Assembly (NCBI GenBank): GCA_003219995.1
Contig: QHRC01000080.1
Coordinates: forward strand, 1 to 11,986
Direction: 5' to 3'
From: Verrucomicrobiota bacterium
GTDB lineage: Bacteria; Verrucomicrobiota; Verrucomicrobiia; Chthoniobacterales; UBA10450
DNA length: 11,986 nt
The position numbers and the translations under genes are program-made. The stretch's first letter is position 1. Every line of letters begins with the position of its first letter. The notes under the pieces were generated by a model. That model was not told the DNA's origin. It saw only the letters and a list, made by a program, of their open reading frames with translations, and ran no database searches. Shown piece by piece: positions 6,077 through 11,986 of this stretch.

Positions 6077-6515
6077 ATCGCATCAAGCGCCAATTGACTT
6101 TTCCATCCGAAATTTCCAGCCACGCCACGCTCGCGGGCGATCCGCGATTAGGTCGGGTCACGCAACCGGGATTCAAAAACAGGACGCCGCCGCGGCGTTC
6201 ATTTCGTGGCACGTGCGTATGACCATGCAAAACCACATCGACATTTTCCCCCGAAAGCGTTCGGAGCTCTGGCGGAATGTGCTCCAGGCGAAATTTTATT
6301 CCGCCGCGCACAAAATCGACAACCAACGGCCATTCGGAATTATTGTCGCAATTTCCACGGACCACCGTTAGGGGCCGACCGGTCGCGCGCAGTTCGTCGA
6401 GGATCCTTTCCGCACAAACATCGCCGAGATGCCAGATTTCATCGGCATCGCGCGCCAGAGGCGACAATATCTCCGGAAATTTATCGTGCGTATCGGCGAG
6501 AACAAAAACACGCAT
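6072..6515 (-). CDS. YfcE/MJ0936-type metallophosphoesterase
   Basis: This 147-aa protein is a small calcineurin-like phosphoesterase of the YfcE/MJ0936 family, whose members are metal-dependent phosphodiesterases with unclear natural substrates. Metal-binding motifs appear in order: D8-T-H10 in LADTHD, G31-D32 in WHLGDV, RGNCDNN (53-59, N55 and D57), H79 in RLEHIP, and H97-G-H99-T-H101 in VVLHGHTHVP. The usual NPG motif is LNPGCVTRPNRG (114-125). The frame is open 34 codons further upstream, but that part is basic, unlike the family, and encoded partly by a repeat, so ATG at 6515 is used. Its stop codon lies in the palindromic repeat at 5943-6076. It is convergent with rplQ and divergent from the helicase gene, so it is probably transcribed alone. 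Confidence 0.9.
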   Translation of the reverse strand: MRVFVLADTHDKFPEILSPLARDADEIWHLGDVCAERILDELRATGRPLTVVRGNCDNNSEWPLVVDFVRGGIKFRLEHIPPELRTLSGENVDVVLHGHTHVPRNERRGGVLFLNPGCVTRPNRGSPASVAWLEISDGKVNWRLMRL

Positions 6516-6562
6516 CGTAGGAATTCTCGCACAAAGATCATCGCGTTTCACAAAGTGCTGTT

Positions 6563-6678
6563 TCCCGGCAGAACGGGAGCGCAGCTTCCAGCGTGCTGCA
6601 TTCGGCATCCTTGCCAAACGCTATCAGAGTATTCGCCGCAAGATGCAGCGAACTACCGGCAAGATGCCGGCGCTCCCG
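6563..6678. repeat. Nested palindromic repeat between divergent genes
   Basis: CGGGAGCGC (6574-6582) pairs with GCGCTCCCG (6670-6678), and gctgcat (6595-6601) pairs with atgcagc (6643-6649). Small hairpins are tcccg/cggga (6563-6578) and ccggc-aagat-gccgg (6656-6670). It occupies about half of the 201-bp region between the phosphoesterase and helicase starts, where both promoters must lie. Its ends differ from the TGTAG-type elements, so it is probably a separate repeat family. Confidence 0.7.
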
Positions 6679-6716
6679 ATCAGTGACTTTTTCTTATGCC
6701 GGCGTAGTTTCAAGCC

Positions 6717-7934
6717 GTGTCATTTAATAATTTCGGACTTTCGCCTGAAGTCGTGCGCGGCACGCAAGCGATGGGTTTCACCGAGCCGACCCCGATCCAG
6801 CTCCGCGCCTTTCCCATTATTCTGGCGGGCAAAGATTTGATCGGCACCGCGCAAACAGGCACCGGCAAGACGGCGGCGTTTGCCCTGCCAATTCTGACGC
6901 GGCTTGCGAGGCATGGAAAATTTCGTTGCCTCGTGCTTGAGCCAACGCGCGAACTGGCTGCGCAGGTCGAGACCGCGTTTCGCGATTATGGACGCTTCAC
7001 CGATCTGCGCGTGACTGTAATCCATGGAGGAGTCGGGTACGGGAAACAGCGGTCCGATCTCAAACACGGCGTCGATATTCTCGCCGCCACACCGGGCCGG
7101 CTGCTCGATCATCTTGAGCAAGGCACGCTGCATTTTCGCGACGTAAGCATTCTCGTCCTCGATGAGGTCGATCGCATGCTCGATATGGGATTTCTGCCGG
7201 ACGTGCGCCGGATTGTCGAAAAAATCTCGGCCGATCGACAGACGCTGCTTTTTTCGGCAACGCTTCCGCCTGAGATCGAGCGACTCGCGGCCTGGGTGCT
7301 GCGCGATCCCGAGCTGGTTGAAATTGGGGTGCGCCGTTCGCCAGCGGAAACGGTCACCCACGCCGTCTATCCCGTCGCCGCCGAACAGAAATTCGATCTG
7401 CTCATGGCGTTGCTCGAACGCACCAATTTCGATAGCGCCCTGATTTTTTGCCGGACCAAACACGGCGCGGACCGCATTGCCCATCAACTTAAAGAGGGCA
7501 ATCATTCGGTGGCCGTTCTCCATTCCAATCGCACTCAGCGCGAGCGGATCGAAGCGCTGGACGGTTTTAAAAGCGGCAAATACGAAGTGATGGTTGCGAC
7601 CGATATCGCGGCGCGCGGACTCGACATCGCCGGCGTCAGTCACGTCATCAACTATGACGTGCCGGAGCATCCGGAAGATTACGTCCATCGCATCGGCCGG
7701 ACGGGCCGAGCGCAAAACGTTGGCGACGCGTTCACGCTCATGAACGGCCAGGAAGTTCAAGCGCTCCAGGCAATCGAACACTTCATCGGCCGAAAAATTC
7801 CGCGCCTTAAACTGGAAAACTTTCCGTATCTTTACACGGTCCTGTTTGAACCGGAATCCACTTCGGCCGGCAAGCGTGCCATCGGCGGCGGACGCACTCA
7901 TCGCGGTTATTCGTTCGGACGCAGACGCCGCTAA
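6717..7934 (+). CDS. rhlE: DEAD-box RNA helicase, RhlE type (DEVD variant)
   Basis: This is an ATP-dependent RNA helicase, likely acting in ribosome assembly or RNA turnover. The motifs are complete: Q motif GFTEPTPIQ (20-28), Walker A AQTGTGKT (45-52), PTREL (76-80), TPGR (125-128), motif II D149-E-V-D152, SAT (180-182), ATDIAARGLDI (294-304) and HRIGRTGR (324-331). The opening MSFNNFGLSPEVVRG is RhlE-like. The tail is short, with a basic end (RTHRGYSFGRRRR) that may bind RNA. Motif II reads DEVD rather than DEAD. The start is GTG 6717, the only codon that gives this N-terminus; no Shine-Dalgarno is seen. A long antisense frame covers the gene but is a compositional shadow. The 405-aa length suits a compact RhlE; the exact paralogue (RhlE, SrmB or DeaD role) is uncertain. 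Confidence 0.93.
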   Translation: MSFNNFGLSPEVVRGTQAMGFTEPTPIQLRAFPIILAGKDLIGTAQTGTGKTAAFALPILTRLARHGKFRCLVLEPTRELAAQVETAFRDYGRFTDLRVTVIHGGVGYGKQRSDLKHGVDILAATPGRLLDHLEQGTLHFRDVSILVLDEVDRMLDMGFLPDVRRIVEKISADRQTLLFSATLPPEIERLAAWVLRDPELVEIGVRRSPAETVTHAVYPVAAEQKFDLLMALLERTNFDSALIFCRTKHGADRIAHQLKEGNHSVAVLHSNRTQRERIEALDGFKSGKYEVMVATDIAARGLDIAGVSHVINYDVPEHPEDYVHRIGRTGRAQNVGDAFTLMNGQEVQALQAIEHFIGRKIPRLKLENFPYLYTVLFEPESTSAGKRAIGGGRTHRGYSFGRRRR

Positions 7935-7961
7935 GATCGACAGTCAATTTTTCTCGATCCT
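7933..7961. terminator. Inverted motif pair between convergent genes, possible terminator
   Basis: AAGATCGACA (7933-7942) begins in the helicase stop codon. At 7952-7961 an inverted, degenerate copy (8 of 10 positions) follows. The arms gatcga (7935-7940) and tcgatc (7954-7959) pair perfectly around a 13-nt loop that contains a T-run. It spans the whole 25-bp gap between the helicase and the minus-strand ferritin-like gene. A bidirectional terminator is inferred; the stem is short. Confidence 0.45.
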
Positions 7962-8448
7962 AAGTCTTCTCTTCGTCTGTAAATGCTTCGCGAGAGAGAT
8001 ACAGCCGTTCTTTCTCCACTCGCTCGAACTGGTCGACGGCTCGTTGCTCGAGTCGCGCTAAATCGACGCCTTGCAATGGCGACAAGTCCCGCTCGACCGT
8101 GCCCAACGCACGCCAGAGAAGTTTTTTACCGGTAATCCCGAGCGCGAGACCTTCCAGCGCTTGCAACAAACCGAGATCTTCGGCTTCGTCGCCGCCAAAT
8201 GAAATTTTCACCCGGCCAATCTTCTCGACGACCCATGCGCTCACTTTACGCATACTGCTCTCCTCGAGATCGAGCTTGCCAATCAAATTCTGAAGCACTT
8301 CCTGATCAATGCGAATGTCGTCCCGAAGATCGACCAGAAATTTTTCCAATCGCTGTCCGGATTGCTCCTTGATCAAATGATCAAGCAACTCGATCGCCGC
8401 GACCGAGCCGGCGAGATGATCGTTGAGATAACTGGCAAGTGCTTTCAT
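7960..8448 (-). CDS. Small ferritin-like helical protein, function unknown
   Basis: This 162-aa, charge-rich protein is predicted to be all helical. It opens with MKALASYLNDHLAGSVAAIE (1-20), then LLDHLIKEQ, a second helix QRLEKFLVDLRDDIRIDQEV (32-51), a third around 66-81 and a fourth around 93-145, separated by short turns. That spacing suggests a four-helix ferritin-like bundle. No ExxH iron-binding pairs are obvious, so it may not bind metal. I do not recognise a named family with confidence. The frame is open to 8622, but that stretch crosses a repeat and the next gene's promoter region; ATG 8448 is the better start. It is convergent with the helicase and divergent from the AI-2E-family gene. 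A near copy of the motif (AAGTTCGACAAT, 8452-8463) lies 3 bp before its start codon. Confidence 0.7.
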   Translation of the reverse strand: MKALASYLNDHLAGSVAAIELLDHLIKEQSGQRLEKFLVDLRDDIRIDQEVLQNLIGKLDLEESSMRKVSAWVVEKIGRVKISFGGDEAEDLGLLQALEGLALGITGKKLLWRALGTVERDLSPLQGVDLARLEQRAVDQFERVEKERLYLSREAFTDEEKT

Positions 8449-8451
8449 GGC

Positions 8452-8463
8452 AAGTTCGACAAT
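8452..8463 (+). other. Near copy (11/12) of AAGATCGACAAT next to a start codon
   Basis: AAGTTCGACAAT differs from the motif by one base. Read on the minus strand it is ATTGTCGAACTT followed by GCC and the ATG of the ferritin-like gene. This mirrors the exact copy that directly precedes the lemA ATG. Confidence 0.4.
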
Positions 8464-8509
8464 ACTGATAGAGAGATTTCTCTCGGCGAACGCCTTGTAA
8501 TTAATTTCA

Positions 8510-8533
8510 GCGCTTGATACAAGCGCCGCTACA
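8510..8533. repeat. Short or half palindromic element with a CTACA end
   Basis: gcgctt (8510-8515) and aagcgc (8521-8526) form a hairpin with a gatac loop, followed by CGCTACA. This looks like one arm of a TGTAGCGGCGCTT-type element whose other end is missing or diverged. It lies in the 134-bp gap between the divergent ferritin-like and AI-2E genes. Confidence 0.45.
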
Positions 8534-8582
8534 ACCCATCCGGCTTGCTCACTGGTTGTGCGAGCGTAAGACGGATCGATCA

Positions 8583-9701
8583 ATGAACAAACCTGATCAC
8601 GCAGAAGATGAACTCGCGCCACTGAGTTACCGCGGCGCGCGGCGCATCCTTTGGCTTGTTGTCCTGCTCATTATTGGCGCATTCGTTCTGCATTCCCTTC
8701 AGTCAGTCTTATTGCTTTTCGCCATTGTGTTTCTTCTTGCCATGGTTCTCAATCCGCTCGTTGTCTGGCTGGAAAAACACCGCATTCCGCGCGTCGCTGC
8801 GGTGGTTCTGGTCATGCTGGCGCTCATCGCGATCGCCGCAACCGTCATTCTCTTCGCCATTCCGCCACTCGCCAGCCAGGTCGAGGGCCTCATCCAAAAT
8901 TCGCCAAAAGTCTGGCACGGCATCCGCGTGCGCATGGACTCGCTCGCGCAAAGTTATCCCGCGATGCGCGAGGCTTTGCCGCAAACTGACGAAATTGCCA
9001 GGAGGATTGGGGCGGCCGCCGGCGCCATTGGGAATATTTTACTAAGATCGACAATTGGCGTGGTCGGCGGCGTTTTGAGTGTAGCGCTCGCGCTCCTTTT
9101 GCTTGTCTTTGTATTGGTCAATCCACAACCGCTCGTCGCCGGTTATCTCGCTCTCATTCCGGACCGCTATCGGGAGCAAGCCCGGCGCACTCTCGCGCGG
9201 CTCATGCGCCAAATGATCATGTGGGCACGCGGCGTTGCCATTAACGGTGCCATCACCGGTGTGTCTATCGGCACGCTGCTTTGGTTGATTGGCGTACAAC
9301 CGGCGGTCATGTTCGGCGTTTTCGCCTTCCTCGGCGAATTCCTTCCTAATATCGGACCTTTTCTTGTTTCGATCCCAATTCTCTTTGTCGCCCTCAGTTT
9401 GGGCCCAACAAAATTTTGGCTCGCTCTCGGCGTGATTCTCCTCGTCTACCAGGTGGAATTGAATGTTCTCGTTCCGTTTGTCCTCGGGAAAGAGATGCGA
9501 TTGCACCCCGTCAATATCCTTTTCTTCACTCTGGCCATGGCAACGTTGTTCGGTATTCTCGGAGCCATCCTCGCCGTTCCCGCCGCAGCCCTTGTCCAGA
9601 TTCTTATCGACGAGTTTTATCTGAAGCCGCGCGACCTCGATCACCCTGCGATTAATCGCAAAGCCACGGCGCTCGTCCATGGAAGAAATCGACGCGAGTG
9701 A
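8583..9701 (+). CDS. AI-2E / PerM family membrane transporter
   Basis: This is a 372-aa polytopic inner-membrane protein of the AI-2E (UPF0118, PerM) family. Members have been linked to autoinducer-2 export or ion transport; the substrate here is unknown. Predicted membrane segments are about 22-38, 41-62, 70-95, 155-180, 220-237, 240-275 (possibly two), 280-300 and 308-340. A soluble insert at about 96-150 lies between the third and fourth, as usual. The family block GEFLPNIGPFLVSIP (251-265) and LVYQVELNVLVPFVLGKEM (287-305) are clear, with HPVNILFFTLAMATLFGILG after them. The frame is open to 8514, but those 23 codons run through repeat sequence, so ATG 8583 is chosen. A motif copy is at 9044-9055. 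The amidohydrolase gene starts 43 bp after its stop. Confidence 0.92.
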   Translation: MNKPDHAEDELAPLSYRGARRILWLVVLLIIGAFVLHSLQSVLLLFAIVFLLAMVLNPLVVWLEKHRIPRVAAVVLVMLALIAIAATVILFAIPPLASQVEGLIQNSPKVWHGIRVRMDSLAQSYPAMREALPQTDEIARRIGAAAGAIGNILLRSTIGVVGGVLSVALALLLLVFVLVNPQPLVAGYLALIPDRYREQARRTLARLMRQMIMWARGVAINGAITGVSIGTLLWLIGVQPAVMFGVFAFLGEFLPNIGPFLVSIPILFVALSLGPTKFWLALGVILLVYQVELNVLVPFVLGKEMRLHPVNILFFTLAMATLFGILGAILAVPAAALVQILIDEFYLKPRDLDHPAINRKATALVHGRNRRE

Positions 9702-9744
9702 AGTTCCAAATGCTCTTGTGCAAGCGCACGCTACCATCTCGACC

Positions 9745-11160
9745 ATGAAAAATTTGCTCTGTCTGGCAGCAGTTGCGATGGCACTTACTGCGCGCGCCGA
9801 AAAGATTGCGCTGACTAATGGGACGCTAATCAATCCCGCTACTAATCAGATTCTGCCGGACGCGACTATTCTCATCGACGGCGATCATATTGCCAACGTT
9901 GTGGCTCCGCCGGAGAAATCAGATAACGCTAAAGGCGCGCGGGTCGTCGATTGCAAAGGCAAATTCATTTTGCCAGGTTACATCGACACGCACGTTCATT
10001 TCTTTCAATCGGGCGGATTGTTCACGCGGCCGGACGCTGTCGATCTAACAAAGATTCGTCCCTACGCCGATGAGATCGCGTTAATCAAAAAAAATCTTCC
10101 CGATACTTTGGCGCGCTATCTGCGCAGCGGAATCACGAGCGTGGTTGATGTGGGCGGGCCGTTTTGGAATTTTGAAGTGCGCAAAACTGCGAATGCGACT
10201 GCCAAAGCGCCGCGGGTCGCCGTGGCCGGACCTTTGATCTCGAGCGTGTCACGAGCGCAACTCGATCTCGGCGATCCGCCCATTGTCAAGATCGACAATC
10301 CCGAACAAGCGCACGAGTTCGTGCGCAAACTTGCCGCGCAAAATCCGGACCTGGTGAAGATCTGGTACATCGTAAACGATGAGCATCCGGTGGACAGCTT
10401 TCGCCCAATCGTGCACGCGACCGTGGAAGAAAGTCATGCGCGCAAAATACGCGTCGCAGTGCACGCGACCGAACTGGAAACGGCACGGGCAGCGGTGGAA
10501 GAGGGCGCAGACGTGCTCGTGCACAGCGTTATCGACAAACCAGTCGACGACGCATTCGTGAAATTATTGAAAGATCGACATACGATTTTGTGTCCGACGC
10601 TGGTCGTGTTTGAGCGCTACGGCCGCACCTTCGCAAACAAGTTGAATCTGACGCCGGAAGAAAAGGCCTGGGGTAATCCGGACGTGATCGCGACACTCGA
10701 CGTGACCAAGATTCCGCAAGAGCAATTGCCCGATCGGATCAAGACCGCGCTGGCCAATCCGGACGCGGCACTCGATCGAATTAAAAAGACTTACGATGTC
10801 GCGCTAAAAAATCTAAAGACGCTCGAAGACGCGGGCGTTACGATTGCGGCTGGCACTGACGCTGGAAACATCGGCACGATTCATGGCCCCGCGCTTTTTC
10901 GCGAATTTCAGTTGATGAAGGAAGCCGGCCTGACGCCGATGCAAATTCTGCAATGCGCCACCGCCAACGCAGCCAAACTCTTCGGCGGCGAAACCGGCGC
11001 GCATACCGGCAAGATCGACAAAGACAGCTTCGCCGACCTCGTTATTTTAAAATCAAATCCGGTCAACGATATCGCGCACGCATCCGACATCGCCAGCGTA
11101 ATCAAGAACGGCGTAGTTTACACTTCGGACGCACTGACGAGGGATTTGGCCGGACGCTGA
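9745..11160 (+). CDS. Secreted imidazolonepropionase-like amidohydrolase
   Basis: This 471-aa metal-dependent amidohydrolase belongs to the imidazolonepropionase-like group, which includes Xaa-Pro dipeptidases. A signal peptide (MKNLLCLAAVAMALTARA, 1-18) predicts export. Metal-site motifs are in order: H83-V-H85 in YIDTHVHF, a likely carbamylated K205 in DLVKIWY, H240 in VAVHAT, H260 in LVHSV and D372 in AGTDAGN. The C-terminal strands (FADLVILKSNPVNDI, then VIKNGVVY) rebuild the small beta domain that starts the protein. The frame is open upstream to 9679, but that part overlaps the transporter gene and would hide the signal peptide, so ATG 9745 is chosen. The next gene is a secreted prolyl oligopeptidase, which fits a role in extracytoplasmic peptide breakdown; that pairing is inference. 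Motif copies lie at 10288, 10571 and 11011. Confidence 0.92.
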   Translation: MKNLLCLAAVAMALTARAEKIALTNGTLINPATNQILPDATILIDGDHIANVVAPPEKSDNAKGARVVDCKGKFILPGYIDTHVHFFQSGGLFTRPDAVDLTKIRPYADEIALIKKNLPDTLARYLRSGITSVVDVGGPFWNFEVRKTANATAKAPRVAVAGPLISSVSRAQLDLGDPPIVKIDNPEQAHEFVRKLAAQNPDLVKIWYIVNDEHPVDSFRPIVHATVEESHARKIRVAVHATELETARAAVEEGADVLVHSVIDKPVDDAFVKLLKDRHTILCPTLVVFERYGRTFANKLNLTPEEKAWGNPDVIATLDVTKIPQEQLPDRIKTALANPDAALDRIKKTYDVALKNLKTLEDAGVTIAAGTDAGNIGTIHGPALFREFQLMKEAGLTPMQILQCATANAAKLFGGETGAHTGKIDKDSFADLVILKSNPVNDIAHASDIASVIKNGVVYTSDALTRDLAGR

Positions 11161-11227
11161 AAACAGTAGCGTCCTTAGCTCAAAATCGGTTGCAAGGACA
11201 GCGGCGTTACGCCTTCATTGCTTCCTC

Positions 11228-11986
11228 ATGAAAATAAGTCGTCTCCTTTTTCTAATCACAACGACATGCGGCCTCTGTCTGCCGAATCTGCCCGCGGCGG
11301 AACCGAGTTCCCCGACGGCGAAGAAGCCAGTTACCGACGAGTATCAAGGCGTCAAGGTCGAAGACGATTATCAATGGCTGGAGAAGGACGACGATCCCGA
11401 GGTGAAAGCGTGGTCGGATGATCAGAACCAGCGAACCCGCGCGTACATCGACAAGTTGCCGGACCGGGCAAAGATCGAGAAGCAGCTGGCAGAGTGGTAT
11501 GCGAAAACTTCGCCGAGTTACTCCGGGCTGGTCTCGCGTCCTGGGATTTTGTTCGCGATGAAGTTCCAGCCGCCGAAACAACAACAAATGCTGGTGACGC
11601 TGGCGTCGGCCAACGATTTGAAATCGGAGAAAATGGTCCTCGACCCGAACACGCTGGATGCGAAAGGCACGACGGCGATCGATTGGTTTGCGGCGTCGCG
11701 TGACGGCAAATACGTGGCGATCTCAATTTCGCAGGGCGGCAGCGAAGACGGGACATTGCATATTTACGAAACCGCGACCGGCAAAGCGCTGCCGGATTCG
11801 ATCGCGCATGTGCAATACCCGACGGCCGGCGGCAGCGCGGCGTGGAATGCGGACGGCACAGGCATTTATTACACGCGCTTCCCCCGCAAAGGCGAGCGGC
11901 CGGAGGCCGATTTCAACTTTTATCAGCAGATTTATTTTCATAAACTCGGCACAGTCGATTCGGAGGACACTTATTCCATCGGCCAA
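11228..11986 (+). CDS. Prolyl oligopeptidase (S9A), N-terminal part, cut by the window edge
   Basis: The frame is open from ATG 11228 to the end of the window, giving 253 residues. A signal peptide (about 1-24, MKISRLLFLITTTCGLCLPN then LPAAE) is followed by the S9A N-terminal region: DDYQWLEKDDDPEVKAW (46-62) and NQRTRAYIDKLP (67-78). The first beta-propeller blades follow, with TTAIDWFAASRDGKYVAISI (148-167), SQGGSEDGTLHIYETATGKA (168-187), GTGIYYTRFPRKGERPEADF (210-229) and NFYQQIYFHKLGT (230-242). These match prolyl endopeptidases closely. The catalytic alpha/beta-hydrolase domain with Ser-Asp-His would lie beyond the window. The gap to the amidohydrolase is 67 bp with no strong terminator, only a weak gtcctt/aaggac pair (11171-11199), so co-transcription is possible. 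Confidence 0.9.
   Translation, partial: MKISRLLFLITTTCGLCLPNLPAAEPSSPTAKKPVTDEYQGVKVEDDYQWLEKDDDPEVKAWSDDQNQRTRAYIDKLPDRAKIEKQLAEWYAKTSPSYSGLVSRPGILFAMKFQPPKQQQMLVTLASANDLKSEKMVLDPNTLDAKGTTAIDWFAASRDGKYVAISISQGGSEDGTLHIYETATGKALPDSIAHVQYPTAGGSAAWNADGTGIYYTRFPRKGERPEADFNFYQQIYFHKLGTVDSEDTYSIGQ

Noticed and set aside
6516..6617. Upstream extension of the phosphoesterase
   Set aside because: The family starts directly at MRVFVLADTHD; the extension runs into the repeat at 6563-6678.
6720..7901. Open frame of 393 codons antisense to the helicase gene
   Set aside because: The plus strand encodes every DEAD-box motif. The antisense frame has no recognisable domain and is a codon-composition shadow.
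8471..8484. Perfect gagaga/tctctc palindrome
   Set aside because: Too short, with almost no loop, to call as an operator or terminator without other copies.
8449..8622. Upstream extension of the ferritin-like gene
   Set aside because: It crosses a repeat remnant and overlaps the start of the divergent transporter gene.
9042..9833. Open frame of 263 codons on the minus strand over the AI-2E gene
   Set aside because: It is very polar and charged, as expected opposite hydrophobic codons, and the plus strand shows clear family motifs.
10288..11020. Explaining the AAGATCGACA copies by common Lys-Ile-Asp codons
   Set aside because: Only some copies (2753, 10288, 11011) read KID; the others are in different frames, on the other strand or outside genes.

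Overview
The window looks like chromosomal DNA of a soil-type Verrucomicrobiota bacterium, perhaps Chthoniobacterales or 'Udaeobacter'-like. This is inferred from the RpoA sequence style, moderately high GC, start codons without Shine-Dalgarno sequences, and many short palindromic elements between genes. No lineage marker was searched, so the assignment is tentative. No rRNA, tRNA, CRISPR array, transposase or phage gene was seen.

Layout. Positions 1-238 are a long imperfect palindromic repeat. Next come scpB (239-898) and a secreted serine hydrolase of the beta-lactamase/esterase fold (914-1990). A LemA / TPM-domain / TPM-domain cluster follows (2046-4000). A gene-free leader of about 290 bp (4001-4294) carries three repeat or hairpin structures before rpoA-rplQ (4295-5936). 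A YfcE-type phosphoesterase lies on the minus strand (6072-6515), convergent with rplQ and divergent from an RhlE-type DEAD-box helicase (6717-7934). A small ferritin-like helical protein is on the minus strand (7960-8448), followed by an AI-2E/PerM-family membrane protein (8583-9701). The window ends with a secreted amidohydrolase (9745-11160) and the N-terminal part of a secreted prolyl oligopeptidase (from 11228, open at the window edge).

Functional themes are chromosome segregation (ScpB), transcription and translation (RpoA, L17), RNA remodelling (helicase), an envelope-associated LemA/TPM module, and extracytoplasmic peptide handling (amidohydrolase plus S9A peptidase).

Two DNA-level signals are not explained by the genes. 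(1) The decamer AAGATCGACA, often extended to AAGATCGACAAT, occurs ten times on the two strands in 12 kb. It falls in different reading frames and in intergenic sites, about one per 1.2 kb, and one copy is half of an inverted pair between convergent genes. That pattern resembles DNA-uptake signal sequences. (2) Palindromic elements whose ends resemble (T/G)GTAG(C/G)...(C/G)CTAC(A/C) sit at gene borders. They supply the start codon and N-terminus of two secreted proteins, the C-terminal tail of ScpB and the stop codon of the phosphoesterase, much as Rickettsia palindromic elements enter genes.
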